A stretch of 28,202 nucleotides of DNA from Plantago elongata (GCA_036897095.1 JAYMSP010001862.1:1-28202); one strand, 5' to 3'. Numbered from the stretch's first letter, positions 10,776 to 21,852 are shown. A program made the numbers and translations. The notes: generated by a model not told the origin, from the letters alone.

Positions 10776-11924
10776 TGAACCCATTCGACAAGATGAAGTT
10801 CACTATCAATTTTGATAGACGATTTTCAATGATATAATCTATTTTACTATCGCTATAAACATAAATCTTGAGAAATATCTCGCACATAAGTCGGCTTCTA
10901 TCTGTTAATTTCGAGGAGAAAAAGATTCAATGTATTTATATGCAACGACATGTTAAAATAAATGACACGACGTGTTAATTAACATCGACATTTTATTATT
11001 CGATAAATTAATTTATTATTTTATACGATAATAAAAAATTTTATTTTAACTATTATTTTCATGTCCTATCGATTATCGATCGATCATTGGTAAATGATTA
11101 CTTTCAATAACAAGATAATGAATATACATTTTTCGCATGGCCAGATGTCTGATTAAAATCTATATCTCACTTCCAATTATCTCCAAGTTCCACAACATCC
11201 TCACACCATTCTTCATTTATATTGCTAACACCTAAACGATGTAAGCGATTATACATACCAAAACCTATGGTTTCCGAGAGTAGTTGGTATATTATATCGA
11301 ATTATTAAAAGTATCAATTGAGACGTACACCTGAAAGTATACAAATCCAACGCACCAATTAGTGACGAAGCCATTGAGCACTGGGTCGGTTTCGAATTTT
11401 TTGTGTTTATATATATTAGATTTTGTATTTTAACGATTAACATCTATCTATTTTTGATCTTCTAGCATATCTATTTGAGTGCATCTCATTTAGTGGTCGG
11501 TTTCATTATATTTGTACAAAATGAGAATATTTAAATATTTTATTTGATAAAAATTAGTTAAACTTTTGATTTGTGAATAGTATACATTCATAATAACAAT
11601 TTTAAAATGTAACTTTCATAATACTTAAAAAAAGGTCGGTGTTCTCTATAAATGTATTATATCTTACATTTATTAATTTAAATTTTAAAATAATTATATC
11701 TTAATTTTAAATTAAATATAATGGAGTACGTGACAGACAAAATCCTAAATTTATCCCGTCACCCATGCACTTAAAAGTTTTATGATATATATATTCTTGA
11801 TCATTTTGTGATTTTGACTCCGCTATTTAAATTTTTAAAGGAAACTTTAACATTCGTTCTAGGTCCGACCCAATAATAATATAGCATTGCAGTGTACTAG
11901 TACTCCTTAATAATAAAATGTACT
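10776..11924. other. AT-rich intergenic DNA, no gene seen
   Basis: AT-rich sequence with small palindromes and homopolymer runs. A short minus-strand ORF around 11249-11443 has no recognisable domain and lies in sequence without coding bias, so I do not call it. No repeat family is identified. Confidence 0.45.
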
Positions 11925-11926
11925 TA

Positions 11927-12179
11927 CTCCGTCTTATTCTAAGCTTCTCATACGACTTTCAACAGTATATTTTTAAAAATTTAACTATGAATTAATCCTA
12001 AAATGTAAATATAAAATGTTTTTATTATATAACAAAAATTTAGCCCCTAAAGGTTTATTGTATAAAAAAGTTATACGTTTAATATTCATGTTCCGAAAGA
12101 ATTTTAATGTTTTCTTTTAATGTTAAAAGTTAAAATTTGAAGTTTTAATTACAAAATTCAAAATGTAGTAAGAACGAAG
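11927..12179. mobile_element. Possible Stowaway-like (Tc1/mariner) MITE
   Basis: The left end TA|CTCCGTCTTATTCTAAG resembles the Stowaway terminus CTCCCTCCGTCC. The reverse complement of the right end reads CTTCGTTCTTACTACATT, which pairs loosely with it. The roughly 250-bp AT-rich interior fits this class. The right-hand TA target base pair is not preserved, so the boundary is approximate. Confidence 0.38.
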
Positions 12180-12311
12180 GTGGAAAGAACTAAGAAGGGA
12201 CGTTTGTTTATGCCTTGCCGCGTTCTTGTTGTCCGGTGGTGCCGGAATTTGTGATTTTCCGGCAAGCTTGCTGCATCAAATTGTATCATTGACGTCAAGG
12301 TATGAAGCCAT

Positions 12312-12503
12312 TTAATTATTGGTATCTCTATTTCTTGTCTCTTGAACAGTTGAACACTTGAACCACTTAATCCGATCTTTGTGAATGACGTACACTACAT
12401 GTTTGATGAAATACTCTTCCTGCTGGAATCTTTTTCTGCATTGCTCACAACTCTCATTCGATTCATCGTCTTTATTACACTTGATTTGTTTCGCGCGGTG
12501 CAT
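12312..12503 (-). pseudogene. C2H2 zinc-finger-like gene fragment
   Basis: The minus-strand ORF (63 codons) contains CEQCRKRFQQEEYFIKH followed by VVYVIH, giving C-x2-C-x12-H-x5-H, a plausible single C2H2 finger. It is preceded by an acidic and polar linker (KDDESNES). After the finger comes KWFKCST, which looks like the start of a second finger that then loses register. The frame stays open upstream of the ATG to about 12560, so the fragment may begin earlier. I cannot name the parent gene. It could be a captured exon or the remnant of a local gene; chance resemblance is possible with one finger. Confidence 0.3.
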
Positions 12504-12560
12504 TAGTTGTCCAATTGCAGTATCTTTGAAGAAAAAGTAGAACCATAACTGGACTTATTT

Positions 12561-13242
12561 TTTATTGTCATTCTACTAGGACTTTTAAGTTAACTTGTAG
12601 ATGTGGCTTACCTCATCATGTTTAATCGGGGCTTCAATGTGTTTGTCTCTTAGGTACATTGAGGGACAGTTTATAAAGTGCACTAAAAACTTACATGAAA
12701 ACACTATCTATTCAACTTTCCTATGTCGTGAAAACTCTTGTTATGTCTAAATGAACATGCCAGTGGAGTATTTTTTTCGAGTTCAGAGAAATGAGAAGCT
12801 GAAAGCTCTGGATCAGTCCACAATCCATGTGCTTAATTAATGACTTATACCTATGTGTAAATGTAGCTTTCAAATATCAAATAGCGTGAAAGAAACTACT
12901 ATGTAGAACAACTCCCGTCCTGATCAGAGGTCTAAAAGTATAAACGCTGTGCCATCAGTTACTTCTTTTGAAGTTTACAGAACTTCTCAAAGAGATTTCA
13001 TTACAGTGTATAAATTCGTTGTTGCAATATAGAAATGTACTGGGTACTTGTAATGTGCTTATTGTATAAGAAATTGAATGTACAGAGTTTATTGAAAGCA
13101 ACATACTAGTACTATATTAGACATGTAACTATGTAATGCTATGCCTGCAATTTCCAAAATAGTGTTATTATTATTCTCAGGTTACGAATATATGGACACC
13201 ACATAGATTTGCATCAGGCTTCCCAACTAAATATTGGGTTTA
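12561..13242. other. Intergenic DNA, no gene seen
   Basis: Less AT-biased than its neighbours, but no ORF, splice-consistent exon or repeat is recognisable. It could include untranslated sequence of the zinc-finger-like locus; nothing in it decides this. Confidence 0.35.
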
Positions 13243-13245
13243 TAA

Positions 13246-13849
13246 TACCATCTTCAATAGTGACGGTGCGACAATGCGTCGTTATTTTTACTGCAGTGGT
13301 GACGCGTCGTTGCCACATCATGAAATTTTTTAATTTTTTAATTTTTATTTACATATTATTCATATTATAAGAGTGCTTACATATTGAAATTAATGAAATT
13401 GCACTTTCTTTAAGTTGTTTTATAATTTATAAAGGTTTAAAATTAATTTTTTTTTATTTTATTAAAAATATATTTAATATATTATAATATTGTTTAGAAG
13501 TCGAAATTAATAAAATTGAATTATTAGAGGTTGTTTTACAATTTTAAGTTTAATTGAGAGAGAAAATGAGTTCGAGATGGAATGATCTAAAAATAATCGA
13601 GAGTGTCTCTATTCGTAGATCTCGAAAAGACGAATCCGTTGATAATTTTTATATATTTTTCACATATATATTTTTTGAATTATTCGCGTTTAAAATTGAA
13701 CAAAATATGAAAAAGTAAAAAAAATGAAAAGGAAAATCCATGTGGCTGCTGCCACACCATGGCGTGGCACGCCCGCCATGCCGCGTCAACCGATGCCGCA
13801 CCTTATGGCGCGGCGTGCGCCATGGCGCTCCCGTTGGGGCAGTCTAAGG
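13246..13849. mobile_element. Possible PIF/Harbinger-like MITE with GC-rich ends
   Basis: Two ends pair as diverged inverted repeats: GTGGTGACGCGTCGTTGCCA near 13294-13313 corresponds to the reverse complement of the CATGTGGCTGCTGCCACACC region near 13739-13758. Both are flanked internally by T/A-rich runs. TAA at 13243-13245 and 13850-13852 would be a 3-bp target duplication of the type PIF/Harbinger elements make. The right arm (about 13740-13830) is strikingly GC-rich. The termini themselves match only partly, so class and exact ends are tentative. Confidence 0.4.
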
Positions 13850-13954
13850 TAAATAACAGTCAGAAAGATTTATGCCAATAAAATTTCATTTGTGTTGATA
13901 TCGGCGGATAAGCCTAAGTGAGTGCGCCACCTTTTTGCGTAGCGGAGCCTCGCC

Positions 13955-14368
13955 TAGGGGTGGGAATGGTTGGTTAAAAACCATCACCATAACCATTATT
14001 CTAATTGAGGTTATAACTATAATCATAACCAATTAATAATAACCATAACAATAACCGAAAAATTTTCTCACCGGTTATGGTTAGGTCATATAACCGAAAA
14101 TAACCATAGGTTTAGGTTATTGATCGATTTTTTGAAAATTTTTTCTTGCTCGAAGTGAAAAATTGCAAAAATAATTTTTTTCGCAAAAAAAAATATTTTC
14201 TGTAGTTGCTCTGGTTTTTAACCGTAACCGTAACCTGAAGTTAGGTTGGTTACGGTTGTAACCGGTTGATTGTTCAACAATTACGGTTACGGTTAATAAC
14301 CGTTTAGAAAAAATAATGGTTATTAGCTGGTTATGGTTATGGTTTTTAACCAACCATTCCCACCCCAG
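13955..14368. mobile_element. hAT-superfamily MITE, 414 bp, perfect 8-bp target duplication
   Basis: The terminal inverted repeats 13957-13984 and 14339-14366 are perfect over 28 bp (starting GGGGTGGGAATGG) and extend further with one mismatch. The 8-bp flanks GCCTCGCC at 13947-13954 and 14369-14376 are identical, the duplication size made by hAT transposases. Terminal TAGGGGTGGG is typical of the superfamily. The interior is rich in AACCGTAACC/GGTTATGG-type subterminal repeats and has no transposase, so it is non-autonomous. Intact ends and target duplication suggest a fairly young insertion. Confidence 0.93.
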
Positions 14369-14526
14369 GCCTCGCCCTTTTGCACAGAAGTAGTCAATAT
14401 ATGAGTCAAAAGGAAGAGCACAGACTTTTAGGCATACATACGCACTTCTAAATTCAAATAAAGGAGGCTGCTTGTCTTCCATCTAAATCTATGTTGGTTA
14501 AAACTAAAAGATGTAAAAGGCTAATC

Positions 14527-14713
14527 TGTTAAGAGAAAAAAGAGAAGAAAGGAATATATATTTTATTTTATAATATCAAATGTGAGTATAAGTAAGGAGT
14601 ATTTATACAAGAGTAAAGTGAATTTAAAGACTAAGAGCATATGAAGAGGCACCCACTACTCCATTAATCCACTAATTATCAAACTCCTTAATCATCTACA
14701 TTTATCTCTAATA
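14527..14713 (-). repeat. 3' LTR of the copia element
   Basis: On the minus strand the segment starts TATTAGAG (probably decayed TGTTAGAG) and ends CTCTTAACA, giving the inverted TGTTA..TAACA ends of a copia LTR. It is preceded by AAAGAGAA, a decayed polypurine tract (14714-14722), and contains a TATA-like TATAAATAC (minus strand, near 14600). At 187 bp it is short. No second LTR is present in the window. Confidence 0.6.
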
Positions 14714-14862
14714 TTCTCTTTAGATGGACATGAGTTGGTGATTATTGGTACATGTGAGAAATACTGCATCACTAAAAACCTTGCCAAGAAAAATTCAGTA
14801 GGATAACAACTTTGTCAAGGGCAAAAGAGTGCAGTGCGTAACCAACTCCCCTGATTAAAGTA

Positions 14863-16520
14863 TCATATCATTTCCTTGAGCTGTCGCATTCCAATCTTTC
14901 GAAACAATTTCTCGAATGATGATGATGGAGGTGATTTAGTGAACAAGTCCGTCAAGTTGTCGACTGATCGAATTTGTTGGACTTGGATGGAGCCTTCCTT
15001 TTGTAGATCATGGGTGAAGAAAAACTTTGGTGATATGTGTTTAATTTGTTCGATCACCTTTGATGAAGCCTCCCTTCAATTGAACTATGCAAGTTGCATT
15101 GTCCTCATATAGGATAGTTGGAACTTCGTTCTTGAATGTAAGGCCATATGTTTCTCGAACATGTCTAGTTAAAGATCTTAACAAAACCGACTCACGGCTT
15201 GCTTCATGAATTGGTAAAATTTCTGCATGGTTAGAAGAAGTAGCAGATAAAGTTTCTTAACAGGACGCCATGAAATCGTTGTGCCTCCCATGTAAACAAA
15301 TAACCTGTCTGAGATCGAGCTTTGTGGAGATCAGATAAATATCATGCATCGACATATCCAATTAATTTTGAATTGCTACATTTTGGATGATACAAGCCCA
15401 TATCTATTGTGCCTCGTAAGTATCACAATATTTGTTTATCTCCAGTTCAATATTTGCGAGTTGGAGAAGAACTATACCGTGTTAGTAAATTAACAGCAAA
15501 AGCTATATCAGATCGAGTGTTGTTAGAAAGATACATTAGTGCGCCAATAGCACTAAGATATGACACTTCAGGGCCAATAAGTTCTTCATCATCTTCACGA
15601 GGTCTAAATCGGTCTTGTTTCACATCGAGAGACTTTACAACCATGGGGGTATTTATCGGATGAGTTTTATCCATTTCAAATCATTTCAACAGTCTTTCCA
15701 AATAATTGGACTGATGGATAAGCGTGCCATTTGCCAAGTGCTCGATTTGTAGACCCAAAAAATATTTTGTTTTTCCGAGGTCTTTCATTTCAAATTCATT
15801 TTTTCAAACACTCGACTACCTTTGCTAACTCTTCAGGAGTTCCAATAATATTCAAGTCATCAACATAGACACCAATAATGAAATTTTTTATCATGATCGT
15901 TTAATGAAAACACATGGACATATTGGATCATTTTGGTACTTCATTTTTCAAATATGTGCTCAAACGATTGAACCACATTCGTCCCAATTGTTTTTATCCA
16001 TATAAAGATTTATTCAACTTAATTGAATAACCATCTCGGGATTGTCCATCGGGCATTTTGAATCCTTCAGGGACTTTAATGTATATGTCGTTTTCCAGTG
16101 AGCCATATAGATAGGTTGTAACGACATCCATAAGATGCATTTCAAGTTTCTCATGTGCAGCCAGACTTAATAGATAGCAAAATGTAATCGCATCCATCAC
16201 AGGAGAATACGTTTCTTCATAATCAATTTCAGGTCTTTGAGAAAAACCTTGTGCGACAAGCTTTGCTTTATATCGAGCAACTTCTTTTTTCTCATTTCTT
16301 TTTCACACAAATACCCACTTGTATCCAATGGGTTTTACACCATTAGATGTAGGGACGACATGTCCGAAAACTTCACGTTTTCCAAGAGAGTTCAATTCTG
16401 CAGTTGTTGCATTTTTTCATTTTGGCCAATCATTTCTACGACAACATTCTTTTATAGATGTAGGTTCAAGATCCTCATTTTGTTCCACAATATCGCACGC
16501 TACATTATATGAGAATACAC
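14863..16520 (-). pseudogene. Copia pol: reverse transcriptase and RNase H (frameshifted)
   Basis: Reading down the minus strand, the family order is preserved. First, NDWPKMKNATTAELNSLGKR and GVKPIGYKWVF (16310-16450). Next, the RT entry with LHLMDVVT-type sequence seen as MHLMDVVTTYLYGSLENDIYI (15994-16200), then the catalytic YVDD (15857-15868) in GVYVDDLNIIGTPEELAK. Then come the RT-RNase H connection (15447-15674, SYLSAIGALMYLSNNTRSDI), the RNase H region with GYVDA and LYEDNATCIVQLKGG, and the C-terminal HISPKFFFTHDLQKEG..NLTDLFTKSPPSSSFEKL, ending at 14863. Several frameshifts and stops break it. It would have copied element RNA into DNA inside virus-like particles. Confidence 0.9.
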
Positions 16521-16525
16521 TCCAC

Positions 16526-16613
16526 CCCACCACCCTCTAGTTCGTAGGTTTTATTTGATGTACGGATAACCCACCACCCTCTAGTTCGTAGATTTTATTT
16601 GATGTACGGATAA
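16526..16613. repeat. 44-bp tandem duplication at the copia truncation point
   Basis: Two almost identical copies, 16526-16569 and 16570-16613, each containing CCACCACCCTCTAGTTCGTA and TTTTATTTGATGTACGGATAA, differ at one or two positions. The near identity suggests a recent event. It lies exactly where the copia homology stops. Confidence 0.9.
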
Positions 16614-16745
16614 TTTTATACGATATATATAAATTATAATTATATTTGTGCCATTAAAATTGTGTGCTTTTAAATTTTCGTATATATAAATTATATTTGT
16701 AATAAAAAATTATATTTGTAAATTAATTTTTTTTTAAATACACAG

Positions 16746-16900
16746 TTTCTAACGGAATGCCATTCCGTTAGAAAGTTTCTAACGGAATCTGCACAATCCG
16801 TTAGAAATGTTTCTAACGGAATAAACAGTTTCCGTTAGAACATTTTTTAACGGAATGGACACATTCCGTTAGAAACATTTTTAACGGATTGTGCAGATTA
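16746..16900. repeat. Array of short hairpins built on TTTCTAACGGAAT
   Basis: Four inverted repeats stand in a row, then a half unit. Unit 1 (16746-16774) has perfect 14-bp arms around a single base. Unit 2 is 16776-16807 with 11-bp arms, unit 3 is 16809-16841 with arms of 11 bp or more, and unit 4 is about 16842-16876 with 10-bp arms or longer. A half unit follows at 16877-16894. The loops differ (C, ATCTGCACAA, TAAACAGT-like, GACA) while the arms are conserved. The layout resembles subterminal repeats of CACTA-type transposons such as the one at the right end of this window, but no CACTA terminus was found beside it. Confidence 0.85.
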
Positions 16901-18118
16901 AGACCTTCAACTCTCCCATAATTTTTCTGTAAAAGTTCAATTAAGACCTTCAACTTTTATTTCAAACAATAACATCAACCAAACTTTATAATCGTCACAG
17001 TTGAATCACCATCTTCTTCAACACTTACAAAATCGAACTCTAAAAAAGAGATTAAGGGTTTGAGTTTAGTGCATTTGAAAGTTCAATTGTGAGGCTGCAA
17101 TTTGCTAACTTACTTTATAATGTAACGGACTTTTTATTAAAAAAGATTTATAGAGTTGAAAAGCTAACTGAAAAATTAGTGGTAAACTGAATCGTTAATT
17201 GTGTAGTTTTTTGTATAAATTATGAATTTTATAAATTGTATATTATTGTATATTAATTGGAAATTTGAGGAATTTTTAAACTTTCGGAATAGTTTCTCTT
17301 TTGTTAATTAATTATATGATTAGAAAGTGGTTCAGCCACATTCTTCCACGTGCTATTATTCGTTTCACTTGCAATCAACTAAAAAATGGTTGATTAGGGA
17401 ACTCACCAGATTTATGAACTGTTGGACATGGAATTGCTACTGTTTACACGCAACCCTCTAATATTTTGTGTCCTACTTTATTAATCAGTCTCATTATTAA
17501 CTAATCGCCCCGTTTTATACTCCCAGTTACAGCACCTTCATAATTGCCTAAAATGCCGGCCAAGATTCACGCTATCTACCAGTAATTTTATGTATATTCT
17601 AATTGTTCCAAATATGTAAAAAAGAATATCCGATGCTGACATAATTTAATTGGTTATAATTGATAAATAAATATCACCGCTTTGAATATAACTTCACCTA
17701 TTGAATTTTGTTATTTATGCAATGTTCGTCCGAGTTCCACATACACCTAAAATATAGGGACTAGTAACTGGTAGAAAAAGAAAAATGCTTGGAATAGTGT
17801 TCGTTAAACATCAATATGTCACAGAATCACAATACATAAATTCTTGAGATGGTTTATAATATTAAATATACTTCTTTCATTTCGAATTCATCTTTTTACT
17901 CGGATATAAATTTTAATAAGAAATAAATAAAATATGATATATGGTGATAAAGTAGAATATATTGTATTTTAAATGGGATATAATATAAACTTAAATTCCG
18001 CAAGGTGGGCTAGTTTAGATTAACTATTGTGCAGAAGTGAGTGATTTAATCAAATCCAAATCCAAGCAAGAGAAAACATGATTGAAGTGATCTACAAATG
18101 AACAAATAGTATATACTC
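16901..18118. other. Intergenic DNA downstream of the GDSL gene
   Basis: AT-rich, with TTAAGACCTTCAACT repeated near 16888 and 16942 and a CACGTG palindrome at 17347-17352. A segment near 17875 (TACTTCTTTCATTTCGAA) faintly resembles a MITE terminus, but no partner end was found. No gene is seen. Confidence 0.45.
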
Positions 18119-18124
18119 TTTATT
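18119..18124 (-). terminator. Candidate polyadenylation signal of the GDSL gene
   Basis: AATAAA on the minus strand, about 200 bp past the stop codon of the GDSL esterase gene, a usual 3' UTR length in plants. Plant signals are loose, so this is only a candidate. Confidence 0.4.
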
Positions 18125-18326
18125 ATCTTTCATTTAGAGAAAAGCTCTAGCCTTTACATTACAAACTTAATCTTAGCATATATGCAACAAACAACTTAAA
18201 ACCAATACACTATCCAAAATAATTGGAAAATGAACACAAGAATCAGAAATATTGAAATTAATCCAGTACATAAGAGTCCCCATTACCACGCCAGCTAACA
18301 TAAGAGTACGTTTCTAGTAGCAGAAT

Positions 18327-21300
18327 CTAATTAAAGAATTGATCAAGACTAGACTTCAATGTCATATATACTGCATGCCATCCAGCTTCAGTTGGATGTG
18401 ATGAGTCCCAGAAGAACGAAGATTTCGGATCACTGCAGACTGTGTATAGCATTGTACCGTTGCCATCCACGCTGCCACATGAATCGCTACTGGTTATTCC
18501 TGTGCAACACGGCCTCAGTGGTGTTTCGAATCTCAAACCTGCTTCACAGATTTCATCAGATGTTAATAATCAATCACATTTAATATATAGTCTAACGGAA
18601 AATATTGGAAATTTATGATCTTTGGAAAAGAAGTGTACAAGATTGCAGTTTACCTTGATAATTCGCGTTCTGATTGAGCACAGATGTAAATGAGGTGTAG
18701 AGATCAACGACAACAGCCACTGAGCCACCAGTTTGGTTATTCAAATTTGCTACAACTTGCTGCAGCAGGAGGTTGTGATAAGTCACAGCTGCATTCATTG
18801 TTGTGTTGCATTCCTGGAACGAAGACGTTGCTGTCAACCGAGGTAGGCATCCAACTGGCTGCAATGCTGTCACAGCTATTTTAGTTGCTCCCATATCATA
18901 TATACGCCTTATATTCGTGCTAAGTTGACTTATGACCGTAGGGATGAAAGCTTGAAGACCCTGAGAACATAACAAAAATTGTCACTCTCTCCCACATGTA
19001 CATTTACTATATGTCTAGCTAGATTGCTGCTAATACGAAATTTAGAACGGTCTTGGGCAGTTGGGCTAATATATACCTGTGCAGTGCCACCGGTGGCAAG
19101 ATAGAAAGCATAGTCATTTCCTGAAAGACAGACTAGGACTACAGAGGAGTGAAGATCCTGTTTGGTGTAGATAGAGTTGTTGACTAGTCTCTGATAGAAG
19201 TCCATTTGAGTTGTCATGTTGGGTAACAAATCTCCTAAGGTGTTGAATACGCCGCTTCCTCCATAAGCGAAGTTCATCCCGTGTCGTAGCAGTCTTTTTC
19301 CTGCGTAATTTAACCATCTGTAGGATATTGGAGACTTCAGTCCGAAGAATCTGGCTGCAACATTTTTGAGCATGGAAATATGTTCAGTAATCACAGAATA
19401 TCCGATGCACTATCAGTATGTAGTAGCCAGTAGAATGCAAAAATCTATGTTTTGGGCTTATATGGGAAATGGAGAGATTCCAAATTGTTCGACAACAGGG
19501 CCATTAATTTTGTTAGTATTGGGCTACTCTATCCGTTCCATTAGCCATGTAAAAATTAGCCCGTCAAGATCGATTCCAGCCCAAAGGGAAGTCCAAAAGG
19601 ATTATTTCTCTACGAGTGTAAATCAAGAAAAATAATTAGAGAGGATGATACTACCTTTTTTGTAAAACGAATTTGAGAATGTTAATGGACTTTCAAAATT
19701 TCACAGAAAAAAATTGCAATTTAAAAACGAAAAAAAGAAATTTATATAGTATGCATATATAACTAATATTCGCCAAAAAACATTATGGTTACAACTATTG
19801 ATGCATGATATAATATGTCCATTTAAAAAATATTATTGATGCAAAAATTAAATTCTTTAAAAATTTAAAGAAATGAATCCATCCTTCACGTCTCTTATTA
19901 ATGCATGCCTCTTCACTAATAATAAGAAAAATTAAAAACCCATTTTTTTTCCTTCTCTAGCACTTATTAGTGGTTGTAGTAATTATCTCGCTGCATTTAT
20001 TGAAAATTAGGTGGCAAATAGCATACAGCTCATAATAAGGACAATTTCTTTACGTATGGATTGAATTGGAAGAGTCATACTGATATCTGCAGTTTCGTCG
20101 CCTCCAATATAGCTAAGTTCGATTGATTTTGATTTTTCCAACCATTTGTTTATTCATACATTTCTTACTTTACTACTAATTTATTTGGTTTCACATTTAC
20201 CTACCCATTTTGACCAACGTTAATTGTTATTAAAACACCAATTGCAATAATATGTATCAACTCGTGGGCATTTTTTATATAAATATTTTGATGAAATGAT
20301 GGCTAACTCACCAGTCATATAATATAGCTTGGTTTGGTGGCAATGGGTATCACACACTACCATACTCATTAAAACATACCATGCCAATTTGTTAGATTTT
20401 GTAACTTAAATCATGGGCCCAGTTTAAATGTTCATGTGTCCCCAATTTAATTCTAGTAGTGTTACCTAATTCTAGACAAATTTACTAAACTGGTGAAAGT
20501 TCTTATAATTGGATGCAACAGTGTCACACTACTACAACAGACCTCAAAATAAAAACGCTAGAAACTAGTCTACTTATATACAACATTGTATCATGGTGAT
20601 TTAAATTTTGTATCATACATTTATTATGAAATGGTGTAATGTACAAAAAGTCAAACTTTCAAATGCACTACAACAAGGTGTTGTATTATGAAATGGTGTA
20701 ATGTACAAAAAGTCAAACTTTCAAATGCATTACAACATGGTGTTTAATAGGAAAGGGGAAATTAGTGAAACTGGACGGTTTAACATAGAAATGAAGTTGA
20801 ATTCTTACAATTTCAGTTGCATTTTGTGTAAGAAAAATATACACAAATTTAATTCGAGTTGAGAGAATTCAAGTGCGGTTCTATATAAAAGAGTCCGATT
20901 AGTTTTTTATACTGGTGGAAATGTTTTAAATTGGTTGATTACACGTGGTAAATGGTAACTATAATTAATATCCAGAAAGGCTAAAAGTAAGAATTAAAGG
21001 GCCTGACAATGGAGTAACATGATAGGTGATAAGTGCAACAAAGTTAATCAGACACAAAGTAATGGCAATTGATAAAGAGCGCAAAGAGTACAGCTTGTAG
21101 GTATAGAATCAATGTTAGTGGTCAATAATGCGACCAGCTTACTAACATGCAGCATGGTGAAGAAAGTAAGTAAGTGAACCCAATCCATAAATCAAATTCC
21201 TAAAGATGAAAAAGCAAAAGTTATAAAGCGCACAAAATGATAGAAATCATGGGGATGAAATGTCACAATGTTACTAATAAATGTCACCAGTGAGGTGTAA

Positions 21301-21764
21301 CAAGCAAAAAAGGGCACTTGTGGGGAATGATATGAATTAAAGCATAGTGGGTGACTTTAGTTTAGTTAGTTAGTTACCAAAGAAGTCCGTGAAGACGCGT
21401 CCATCGGAGAACCGACCGGTGGGTTTTCCGGGGAAAGTGACGCCATAAGGCCGACTCCATGAGTTTGCTAGTGTTTTCGGTACATTTCCCGTGTCTGCGT
21501 ACGAGTCACCGAATACGAATAGCTTCGTTGGCTTGGTTGTTGCGTGCCCATGGCTCTGTACTCCTGCAAATTATGAGTAAAATTCATTGGTTATACGAGT
21601 TTTTATAACTTCTGCTCCGATAAGAACTTTCTTGTCGTGATATCGATGGTACGAAGTGACACGAAGAAGAACTTGATGGTTGATTACTTACCTGTGAGGA
21701 CGAGGAGAAAGGAGAAGAGAAACAAGGAGGAGAAGAGGAAGTTGGATGATTTGAGTTGTTTCAT
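18327..21764 (-). CDS. GDSL-type esterase/lipase (SGNH hydrolase), five exons
   Basis: Coding exons on the minus strand are 21692-21764, 21378-21563, 19077-19354, 18654-18960 and 18327-18538. All introns are GT..AG (128, 2023, 116 and 115 bp), and the sum of 1056 nt encodes 351 residues. Residues 1-24 form a signal peptide (KQLKSSN then a Phe/Leu core), so the enzyme is probably secreted or extracellular. Block I is FVFGDSYADTGN with nucleophile Ser45; block II is GMNFAYGGSG from about 112; block III is LSGND with Asn166; block V is DSSHPTEAGW with Asp326 and His329, completing the triad. CCTG and VCSDP near the C-terminus are also typical. The layout fits the plant subfamily of At5g03610-like GDSL lipases, which hydrolyse esters of lipids or cell-wall polymers; the substrate is not evident. 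No defect is seen. Confidence 0.95.
20622..20745. repeat. 62-bp tandem duplication in GDSL intron 2
   Basis: Copies at 20622-20683 and 20684-20745 both contain TATTATGAAATGGTGTAATG and CAAACTTTCAAATGCA, with only a few differences. The duplication lies in the unusually long 2-kb second intron. Confidence 0.92.
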
Positions 21765-21852
21765 TGGAGAATATTAAGAAGAAGAATAGTTGGTGTGGGG
21801 CTTATGGGGATCTGATTTTTTGAGCTTGGAAATAAATGAGGAGAGGTACTGG

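Larger units (their letters stand above)
14527..16520 (-). mobile_element. Ty1/copia retrotransposon, 5'-truncated
   Basis: Only the 3' part of the element remains: reverse transcriptase, RNase H, a noncoding spacer with the ATCAGGGGAG and GTTACGCACTGCACTC sequences common before copia 3' LTRs, and one LTR. The 5' LTR, gag, protease and integrase are missing. The truncation point near 16520 abuts a 44-bp tandem repeat. Confidence 0.85.

Noticed and set aside
14200-14330. Telomere-like AACC-rich repeats
   Set aside because: The units are AACCGTAACC and GGTTATGG variants internal to the MITE, not the plant telomere repeat TTTAGGG.
14117-14482. 121-codon minus-strand ORF
   Set aside because: It lies mainly inside the hAT MITE and crosses its right end; the peptide is low-complexity translation of AACCGTAACC repeats.
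17875-18000. A second Stowaway-like MITE near TACTTCTTTCATTTCG
   Set aside because: Only one faint terminus is visible and no matching opposite end.
19114-19394. Overlapping ORFs at GDSL exon 3
   Set aside because: They are frame shadows or read into introns; exon 3 is set by the splice sites at 19354 and 19077 and the GDSL motifs.
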